From Nitriliruptoraceae bacterium (GTDB taxonomy: Bacteria > Actinomycetota > Nitriliruptoria > Nitriliruptorales > Nitriliruptoraceae), in the NCBI GenBank assembly GCA_007121975.1, contig SKJO01000373.1, positions 1-6,172 on the forward strand: a stretch of DNA of 6,172 bases. Reading direction: 5' to 3'. The notes beneath the pieces are model-generated. The model was not told the origin of the DNA, searched no databases, and was given only the letters and a program-made list of their open reading frames with translations. The translations under genes were made by a program, and so were the position numbers. This document shows, piece after piece, positions 1-4,522 of this stretch. Numbering within the stretch: position 1 is the first letter of the stretch; the number at the start of each line of letters is the position of its first letter.

Positions 1-1
1 C

Positions 2-274
2 CTGCCCGGCAGCGTGCTCGAGGTCTACAACCGCTGCGGCAACCCCGGCTGCCGCTGCCGGGCCCAACCACCAAGGCCCCACGGCCCCTACCTGCAGTGG
101 ACCCGCAAGGTCAAGGGCAAGACCGTGACCCGACGGCTCACCACCGAGCAGTACCAGCGCTACCAGCCCTGGTTCGACAACGCCCGCCGGCTACGAGAGC
201 TCACCACCCGCCTCGAAACCTTGAGCCTGCACACCCTCGCCCACAACGAGAACATGGACATCCCCACCCCCTGA
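2..274 (+). CDS. DUF6788-type small protein, 3' part (5' end outside window)
   Basis: The reading frame is open from the left edge and ends at TGA 272-274. It begins in mid-protein (Leu-Pro-Gly-Ser-Val...), so the true start is probably upstream; the GTG at 14 is an internal Val in the conserved part and an unlikely start. Visible features are a cysteine cluster C-x4-C-x-C (Cys codons at 35, 50 and 56), then HGPYLQW, then a basic stretch with GKTVTRRL, and a C-terminal helix rich in Leu and Arg. From memory this wording (RCGxPGCRC ... HGPY ... GKT) matches the DUF6788 family: short proteins of unknown function, about 100-130 residues, often next to transposases in actinobacteria. The Cys cluster suggests metal or nucleic-acid binding, but that is inference. 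No transposase is visible here. It could be a free-standing gene, an IS accessory gene or an IS remnant. The family call is fairly secure; the function is unknown. Confidence 0.72.
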   Translation: MPGSVLEVYNRCGNPGCRCRAQPPRPHGPYLQWTRKVKGKTVTRRLTTEQYQRYQPWFDNARRLRELTTRLETLSLHTLAHNENMDIPTP

Positions 275-310
275 ACCGACACGAAAACCCGGCCACCACA
301 CCCCCCAACC

Positions 311-395
311 CGGATTCTGCGACAGCCTGCCACGCAAGGTTCTGCCCCGACCGACCCCGCCAGCCGAACGAAGCCCGCGCCCACGCAAGGTTCTG
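311..395. repeat. Iteron-like direct repeats (CCACGCAAGGTTCTG)
   Basis: The 15-mer CCACGCAAGGTTCTG occurs exactly at 330-344 and 381-395. A partial relative (GGATTCTG, 312-319) lies before them. The shared TTCTG cores start at 315, 340 and 391, giving spacings of 25 and 51, close to one and two units of about 25.5 bases. The outer flanks also carry a 7-base inverted pair, GCGACAG (319-325) and CTGTCGC (393-399). Such spaced repeats can bind a transposase or a regulator, or can mark the end of an insertion element next to the DUF6788 gene. That role is inferred. Confidence 0.6.
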
Positions 396-491
396 TCGCT
401 GCGGGGGCCCGCACCGCGAGGGGGTGGTGACCCGCCTCCCCAGCAGGGTCGCGCAGGACCCGGGCCCCGCCAGGCCGGGCAACCTGCTCAC

Positions 492-555
492 CCATGCGTC
501 GGTACCTCCCGCCCTGCCAGCAGGCCAGGTGTTCGACGGCAACCGACACGCATGG
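492..555. repeat. Bulged inverted repeat upstream of ftsK
   Basis: The left arm CCATGCGTCGGT (492-503) pairs with the right arm ACCGACACGCATGG (542-555). All 12 left-arm bases match, with a two-base bulge in the right arm. The 38-base interior has weaker nested pairings, ACCT/AGGT (504-507 with 527-530) and CCTG-C/G-CAGG (513-524). It ends about 15 bases before the putative ftsK -10 box. It could be an operator, an RNA hairpin or an element end; the sequence does not decide between these. Confidence 0.5.
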
Positions 556-569
556 AGTTCCCGCAGCGT

Positions 570-575
570 TATCCT
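570..575 (+). promoter_or_regulatory. Possible -10 box for ftsK (TATCCT)
   Basis: TATCCT fits the loose actinobacterial TANNNT -10 pattern and would give a leader of about 20 bases before the GTG at 602. No good -35 box lies at 16-18 bases; CCGACA at 543-548 is the nearest partial match, but its spacing of 21 is too long. This is a weak prediction. Confidence 0.25.
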
Positions 576-589
576 GATGCGACCCGGTG

Positions 590-596
590 AGGGGAG
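590..596 (+). promoter_or_regulatory. Ribosome binding site that sets the ftsK start
   Basis: AGGGGAG lies 5 bases before the GTG at 602. An earlier in-frame GTG at 587 has no purine-rich site before it and would contain this one, so 602 is preferred. Confidence 0.65.
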
Positions 597-601
597 CAAC
601 G

Positions 602-3226
602 GTGGCGTCACGGATCTCGACCACGTCCCGAACGGAACGTGGGTCGGCCAAGAGTGGCTCTCGCGGCCGCAAACCGGCGTCGGGGGGTGCGTCGCCCCGG
701 GGCGGGACCAAGGACACTTCCAGTGGTTCGGGCCGTTCGGATGCCAAGGCCGGAAAGACCGCCAAGACCGCCAAGGCCGGAAAGACCGCCAAGACCGCCA
801 AGGCCGGAAAGGCCGCCAAGGCCGGACAGACCGGCACGTCGGGCCAGGGTGCCAAGGCGGGCAACGGCGGCAACGGGCGCGACGAGCCGCCGCGTTCCGA
901 CTCCCGGCTGACCCGGGTGCTGGGGCGGCACCTCGGCGCGCAGCAGCGAGACGTCGCTGGCATCGGACTGGTGCTGCTCGGGGTGATCACCGGGCTTGGC
1001 ATCTACGTGGATGCCGCCGGGCCGGTCGGCACCTTCCTCGAGGCGGTGTTCCTGGGCCTGATCGGGCTGGTGGGCTACGTCGTGCCGTTGCTGCTGGCCT
1101 GGCTCGGGCTGCTCATCGTCATCGAGCGCGCCGGCCTGGAGCTCGGCCGCATCGGCGTGGGTAGCGCGGTGCTGCTCACGGGGTTGCTCGGCGGACTGCA
1201 CCTGATGGCCGGCGCGCCGGCACCTGCGGAGGGCATCAGCGGGCTGTGGCTGGCCGGTGGCCTGCTCGGGTGGGCGGTCGCGACCCCGCTCGAGGCGGCG
1301 CTGTCGGTGTGGGGTGCGAGTGCGGTGCTGGTGGCCGCGCTGCTGCTCGGGCTGCTGGTGGTCACCCGCACCCCGGTGGCCGCGGTGGTCGCTGCGGTTC
1401 GCGGCTTCGTCGTCGGCGAGCCGGACGATCCTGCCTCCCCGCCGCCGACACCCGCCGAGCCGCTGCTGGATGACCCCGCCGAGGCAGGGGCGTCCCCAGG
1501 ACGCCGTCGCCGACGCCGCACCGCCTCGGAGGATGACGCCCCGGAGCGACCCGGGCCGCTGCCGGTGCGGGCCACACTGGCCGCCCAGCAGGGTGAGCAG
1601 CCGGTGCTCGAGGGGTTCGATGATCCCGCACGCGACGAACCTGACGCCGCCAGCGACGCGCCGGCCGCGGTCCAGCGGGCCCGGGTGCCGGTCGATCCCG
1701 CCACGCTCAGCGCCGAGGTGGTCCCTCCGCAGGTGCGCTACGACGACTATCAACTGCCGCCGCTGGACCTGCTCGCCGCCGGGCGGTCGATGGCGCGGGA
1801 GTCCTCCCGCACGATCGAGGCGCAGACCGCCGCGCTGCAGGAGACCTTCCACCAGTTCGGGATCGACGCGACCGTTGCGCGCTGGTCACGGGGGCCGACG
1901 GTCACCCGCTTCGAGATCGAGCTCGGCCCCGGGGTGCAGGTCAAGAAGGTCGCCAACATGGGCGACGACATCGCCTACGCGCTGGCCGCCCCCGACGTGC
2001 GCATCGTGGCCCCGATCCCCGGCAAGTCCGCCATCGGCGTCGAGGTCCCCAACCGTCAGCGCGATCTGATCACCCTGGGGGATCTGCTGCGCTCCGAGGA
2101 TGCGCGCCGCGACCCCCACCCGCTGACGGTGGCGCTCGGCGCCGACATCGCCGGGCACCCGGCCCTGGTCAACCTCGCCACCATGCCCCACCTGCTGGTG
2201 TCGGGCGCCACCGGGTCGGGCAAGTCGGTCACCCTCAACGGCATGATCACCTCCGTGATCATGCGCGCCCGTCCCGATCAGGTCCGGTTGCTGCTGATCG
2301 ACCCCAAGCGGGTCGAGCTCAACGCCTACGACGGGGCCCCCCACCTGCTCGCCCCGGTGGTCACCGACCCGAGGCGGGCCGCCGATGCGGTGCAGTGGTG
2401 CGTCAAGGAGATGGAGCAGCGCTACGAGCGGCTCGCCCTGCTCGGCTTCCGCAACATCGACGGCTACAACGAGGCGGTGGCCGCCGGCGAGGTCGAGCCC
2501 CGCCCGGGACCCGACGGCACCGAAATCGTCTCCGAGCCGCTGCCCTACGTGTTGCTGGTGATCGACGAGCTCGCCGACCTCATGCTGGTTGCCCCCCGGG
2601 ACGTCGAGGATGCGATCTGCCGGATCGCGCAGATGGCCCGGGCAGTGGGCATCCACATGGTCATCGCCACCCAGCGACCGTCGGTGGACGTCATCACCGG
2701 CCTGATCAAGGCCAACATCCCGTCACGGCTGGCGCTTGCGGTGGCCTCCCAGACCGACTCGCGCACGATCATCGACATGAACGGTGCCGAGAAGCTCGTG
2801 GGCAAGGGCGACATGCTCTTCCTGCCCGCCAGCCAGGGCAAGCCCTCACGCCTGCAGGGTTGCTGGGTCACCGAGCGCGAGGTCAGCGCGGTGGTCTCCT
2901 TCGCCAAGCAGCAGCGCGAGGCGGCCTACGAGCAGGGCGTGACCCGCCACGGTGAGGAAGCCGACCGTGCGGACGCTGCCCGTACGGGCGACGACGGGTC
3001 GGACACCGCCCTGCTGCGGCGGGCGGCCGAGCAGGTCGTGGTCAGCGGGCTCGGCTCCACCTCGATGTTGCAGCGCAAGCTCAGGGTCGGGTTCGCCCGG
3101 GCCGGACGGCTGATGGACGAGCTCGAGGTCAAGGGCGTGGTCGGCCCCAACGAGGGGTCCAAGGCCCGCGAGGTGCTGTGGAGCCCCGAGGAGCTCGACG
3201 CGGCGCTCGAGCGCGGGGAGCTGTGA
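602..3226 (+). CDS. ftsK: DNA translocase FtsK/SpoIIIE
   Basis: Septum-anchored, ATP-driven hexameric DNA pump that clears chromosome ends through the closing division septum. The start is GTG 602, giving 874 residues, between B. subtilis SpoIIIE and E. coli FtsK in length. In order: a basic Ser/Arg/Lys/Ala-rich cytoplasmic tail (1-116) with 9-residue repeats at 48-74; four or five membrane helices (about 118-258); a Pro/acidic linker with six consecutive Arg at 301-306; the FtsK core from about 383, including GPTVTRFEIELGPG; Walker A GATGSGKS (535-542); Walker B VLLVIDELADLM (650-661); the conserved TQRPS segment (690-694); and a C-terminal gamma winged-helix domain (about 800-874) that in the family reads polarity sequences on DNA. 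All catalytic motifs are intact. It is probably transcribed alone: a convergent gene begins 3 bases past its stop. The core identification is certain; the exact start is likely. Confidence 0.97.
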   Translation: MASRISTTSRTERGSAKSGSRGRKPASGGASPRGGTKDTSSGSGRSDAKAGKTAKTAKAGKTAKTAKAGKAAKAGQTGTSGQGAKAGNGGNGRDEPPRSDSRLTRVLGRHLGAQQRDVAGIGLVLLGVITGLGIYVDAAGPVGTFLEAVFLGLIGLVGYVVPLLLAWLGLLIVIERAGLELGRIGVGSAVLLTGLLGGLHLMAGAPAPAEGISGLWLAGGLLGWAVATPLEAALSVWGASAVLVAALLLGLLVVTRTPVAAVVAAVRGFVVGEPDDPASPPPTPAEPLLDDPAEAGASPGRRRRRRTASEDDAPERPGPLPVRATLAAQQGEQPVLEGFDDPARDEPDAASDAPAAVQRARVPVDPATLSAEVVPPQVRYDDYQLPPLDLLAAGRSMARESSRTIEAQTAALQETFHQFGIDATVARWSRGPTVTRFEIELGPGVQVKKVANMGDDIAYALAAPDVRIVAPIPGKSAIGVEVPNRQRDLITLGDLLRSEDARRDPHPLTVALGADIAGHPALVNLATMPHLLVSGATGSGKSVTLNGMITSVIMRARPDQVRLLLIDPKRVELNAYDGAPHLLAPVVTDPRRAADAVQWCVKEMEQRYERLALLGFRNIDGYNEAVAAGEVEPRPGPDGTEIVSEPLPYVLLVIDELADLMLVAPRDVEDAICRIAQMARAVGIHMVIATQRPSVDVITGLIKANIPSRLALAVASQTDSRTIIDMNGAEKLVGKGDMLFLPASQGKPSRLQGCWVTEREVSAVVSFAKQQREAAYEQGVTRHGEEADRADAARTGDDGSDTALLRRAAEQVVVSGLGSTSMLQRKLRVGFARAGRLMDELEVKGVVGPNEGSKAREVLWSPEELDAALERGEL
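743..823 (+). repeat. 27-bp tandem repeat within ftsK (three copies)
   Basis: Two identical 27-base copies (743-769 and 770-796) are followed by a third (797-823) with two A-to-G changes, at 812 and 821. They encode AKAGKTAKT twice, then AKAGKAAKA, FtsK residues 48-74. Each unit is built from 9-base subunits of the kind gccaaggcc / ggaaagacc / gccaagacc. Being in multiples of three, copy-number change would lengthen or shorten the basic tail without a frameshift. Confidence 0.9.
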
Positions 3227-3229
3227 GGC

Positions 3230-3514
3230 TCAGCGCCAGCGGAACTCGCCGCTGGCCTGGGGGCGCTCGCCCTTGAGCTGGCGGCGGGCGTTCATGAGCC
3301 CGAAGCCGCCCATGACCAGCAGGGCGCCGACCATCAGCAGGAAGAAGGCGTCGCGGCCGTCCTCGACGAGCACGATGCGTCCCTCGTCGTCGACCGGGGC
3401 CTCCACGACGCCCTCTTCAGGGTCGTCCTCGACCGCCAGCGCGGGGCCGGCGACGAGCAGGAGGGCCACCAGCGCGGCCGCGAGCAGGAGATGAGGTTTC
3501 GTCATGGCGTTCAT
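3230..3514 (-). CDS. Small secreted-type single-pass membrane protein, unknown function
   Basis: A 94-residue protein starting MNAMTKPH. Residues 1-27 look like a Sec signal peptide: a short basic start, a Leu/Ala/Val-rich core, and an ALA-type cleavage site before VEDDPE. A strongly acidic segment follows (28-55, many Asp and Glu), then one hydrophobic helix (about 56-74), then a short basic tail (RRQLKGERPQ...). This predicts an acidic extracytoplasmic stub with the C-terminus inside. A longer in-frame start at 3664 would add an Arg/Gly-rich stretch ahead of the signal peptide and run over the divergent promoter region, so ATG 3514 is preferred; ATG 3505 is a second choice. The gene points toward ftsK, stops 3 bases after it, and is divergent from the rodZ-like gene. 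I recognise no family. A short secreted protein tethered by its C-terminal helix is the safest description. That it is a real gene is supported by the signal peptide and membrane segment in the same frame. Confidence 0.75.
   Translation of the reverse strand: MNAMTKPHLLLAAALVALLLVAGPALAVEDDPEEGVVEAPVDDEGRIVLVEDGRDAFFLLMVGALLVMGGFGLMNARRQLKGERPQASGEFRWR
3235..3256 (+). terminator. Hairpin just past ftsK, possible terminator without T-tract
   Basis: GCCAGCGG (3235-3242) and CCGCTGGC (3249-3256) form a perfect 8-bp stem with a 6-base loop, 8 bases after the ftsK stop codon. No T-run follows, so it is not a classical intrinsic terminator. It also lies inside the last codons of the opposite-strand gene, whose stop is at 3230-3232. 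It may slow transcription or protect the ftsK 3' end. Confidence 0.4.
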
Positions 3515-3522
3515 GGCGGCGC

Positions 3523-3528
3523 ATCCTA
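3523..3528 (-). promoter_or_regulatory. TAGGAT -10 box, possibly giving a leaderless mRNA
   Basis: On the minus strand TAGGAT lies 8 bases before the ATG at 3514. This is a good actinobacterial -10 hexamer at the distance where transcription would start at or within a couple of bases of the start codon. The AGGA inside it could instead act as a ribosome binding site at 9-10 bases. No -35 box is evident at usual spacing. Confidence 0.45.
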
Positions 3529-3599
3529 GCCCGATCCGACCCGAACCCTGCCACCCGGGGTGGTTCGCCGCGGGTCGTGCGCGATGACCGACGGCCTCG

Positions 3600-3605
3600 T
3601 ACGAT
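3600..3605 (+). promoter_or_regulatory. Possible -10 box for rodZ-like/rimO/pgsA unit (TACGAT)
   Basis: TACGAT fits TANNNT and would give a leader of roughly 38-40 bases before GTG 3651. No recognisable -35 box lies 16-19 bases upstream; TGACCG at 3585-3590 is too close. Low confidence. Confidence 0.3.
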
Positions 3606-3650
3606 GAGACTTCCGTCCGTCCACGACCCTGGTCCCGCCCCGAGGAACCC

Positions 3651-4448
3651 GTGAGCACCGGCATCGGCGACGCGCTTCGCGACGAGCGCGAACGGCAGGG
3701 CCGCTCGATCGACGAAGCGGCTCAGGCCCTGCGTGCGCGTCCCGGGCAACTCGAGGCGCTCGAGCAGGAGCGTTTCGACACCTTCGGCGGCGAGGTCTAC
3801 GCCAAGGGCTTCCTGCGCAGCTACGCGGTCGAGTTGGGGCTCGACCCCGGACCGCTGCTCGACTCCTTCAACCGTCAGCGCGGGAACGAGGTGGTCGAGT
3901 CGCCGACCCTGGTGACCGGGGTGGCCAGCCCGCCGCCCCCGCGGCGCACGCCGCCGGCCTGGGCGGCGTGGATGCTGGTCGTGCTGCTGGTGGTCGGTGG
4001 GCTCGCGTTCCTCGGAGCGATCGGTGGTGGCCGCTCGCCGGACACCGCCAGCCCCGACGAACCGCTGTCCCCGCCACCCTCGCCGGCCGAGACCGAGGAG
4101 CCCGAGCCCGACGATCCGGAGCCCGACGAATCCGACCCGGAGCCCGACCCGGAGCCCGAACCCGAGCCGGAACCGGAACCCGAGCCGGTCTTCGAGGGCG
4201 CCGAGGTCCTGCTCGCACTCGAGGAAGCGAGTTGGATGCGCGTCACGGTCGATGGAGCCGTGGTGTTCGAGCAGACCGCTCAGGCCGGTGAGACGCTGCG
4301 CTTCCAGGGGGATCAGGAGGTGCTGGTGCGCTTCGGCAACGCCGGTGGGGTGCGGGTGCAGTACAACGGTGAGGACCTCGGTGCGCCCGGGGGACGAGGC
4401 GACGTCGTCACCGTGCAGTTCACCCCGGAGGGCCACGAGCTGGTCTGA
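3651..4448 (+). CDS. rodZ: RodZ-like membrane protein (HTH_25, TM helix, DUF4115)
   Basis: 265 residues from GTG 3651. Residues about 5-74 form the Cro-like HTH_25 domain of RodZ (IGDALRDERERQG start; GGEVYAKGFLRSYAVELGLD signature). One membrane helix follows at about 103-126, then an acidic Pro-rich linker with Glu-Pro runs (150-179), then a C-terminal beta domain like RodZ_C/DUF4115 (about 185-262, with W195 MRVTVDG and GETLRF). The predicted topology is N-terminus in the cytoplasm, C-terminus outside. In rod-shaped bacteria RodZ links MreB to the cell-wall elongation machinery. In actinobacteria, where MreB is often absent, the role of such proteins is less clear, so a shape or envelope role is inference. 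It starts a likely operon with rimO and pgsA, and a homologue (ymfM) precedes pgsA in Bacillus. Domain architecture is secure; functional equivalence to E. coli RodZ is not. Confidence 0.85.
   Translation: MSTGIGDALRDERERQGRSIDEAAQALRARPGQLEALEQERFDTFGGEVYAKGFLRSYAVELGLDPGPLLDSFNRQRGNEVVESPTLVTGVASPPPPRRTPPAWAAWMLVVLLVVGGLAFLGAIGGGRSPDTASPDEPLSPPPSPAETEEPEPDDPEPDESDPEPDPEPEPEPEPEPEPVFEGAEVLLALEEASWMRVTVDGAVVFEQTAQAGETLRFQGDQEVLVRFGNAGGVRVQYNGEDLGAPGGRGDVVTVQFTPEGHELV
4098..4187 (+). repeat. Glu-Pro coding low-complexity repeat in rodZ-like gene
   Basis: An imperfect 6-base repeat of the form GARCCS encodes Glu-Pro and Asp-Pro dipeptides (residues 150-179), most regular at about 4152-4187. 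It probably makes a stiff, extended, negatively charged spacer that holds the C-terminal domain away from the membrane. Confidence 0.85.
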
Positions 4449-4522
4449 CGCCGCGCTGGACACCCCCGATCCCGTCCTTCGACTTCACCCCCGACCTCGT
4501 CCCCCGACCCCGGAGCACCCGC
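4449..4522 (+). promoter_or_regulatory. Short rodZ-like/rimO gap with rimO ribosome binding site
   Basis: A 74-base spacer, C-rich and poor in A on the plus strand. GGAG at 4512-4515 sits 7 bases before GTG 4523 and supports that start. No hairpin terminator was seen, which favours read-through from the rodZ-like gene into rimO. Confidence 0.55.

Larger units (their letters stand above)
275..601. other. Intergenic region between DUF6788 gene and ftsK
   Basis: About 327 bases with no convincing gene. The frames open across it lack a plausible start with ribosome binding site and read on into the wrong frame of ftsK. The left part (about 283-316) is C-rich and G-poor after the upstream stop codon. 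The region holds 15-base direct repeats, a bulged inverted repeat and a weak ftsK promoter, listed separately. I saw no tRNA and no hairpin with a T-tract. Confidence 0.7.
3515..3650. promoter_or_regulatory. Divergent intergenic region between small membrane gene and rodZ-like gene
   Basis: This 136-base stretch must carry the promoters of both flanking genes if each has its own. It contains a near-palindrome CCACCCGGGGTGG (3551-3563) roughly in the middle and a pyrimidine-rich leader (about 3610-3642) before the rodZ-like start. AGGAA at 3643-3647 is the likely ribosome binding site for GTG 3651. No other clear operator was seen. Confidence 0.5.

Noticed and set aside
284..540. MITE-like element bounded by AACCGACACG
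   Set aside because: The sequences just inside the two copies are not inverted repeats of each other, so a MITE cannot be supported; only the direct repeat itself is reported.
275..601. tRNA, CRISPR array or SOS box in the gene-free stretch
   Set aside because: No cloverleaf or T-loop sequence, no array of evenly spaced repeats with unique spacers (only two full copies), and no GAAC-N-GTTC-type LexA palindrome were found.
97..1164. Plus-strand open frame (355 codons) from the DUF6788 gene through the intergenic region into ftsK
   Set aside because: It is out of frame with both real genes, has no ribosome binding site at its start and becomes an Arg/Gln/Gly repeat exactly where the FtsK tandem repeat lies.
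608..1852. Long open frame on the minus strand (414 codons) inside ftsK
   Set aside because: It is opposite the FtsK membrane, linker and core-start region, rich in Arg/Gly/Pro/Gln/His with no recognisable domain, as expected from a GC-rich gene read on the other strand.
2930..2937. GAGCAGGG resembling a SpoIIIE recognition sequence within ftsK
   Set aside because: A single octamer match in a GC-rich coding sequence is expected by chance; polarity motifs need genome-wide skew to be called.
3515..3664. Longer N-terminus for the small minus-strand protein (start at 3664)
   Set aside because: It would put about 50 Arg/Gly-rich residues before a good signal peptide, overlap the rodZ-like start and cover the divergent promoter region.
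3417..4463. Long minus-strand open frame (348 codons) opposite the rodZ-like gene
   Set aside because: It lies over a gene with clear HTH, TM and DUF4115 domains, and its own sequence has only low-complexity Gly/Arg/Leu stretches.
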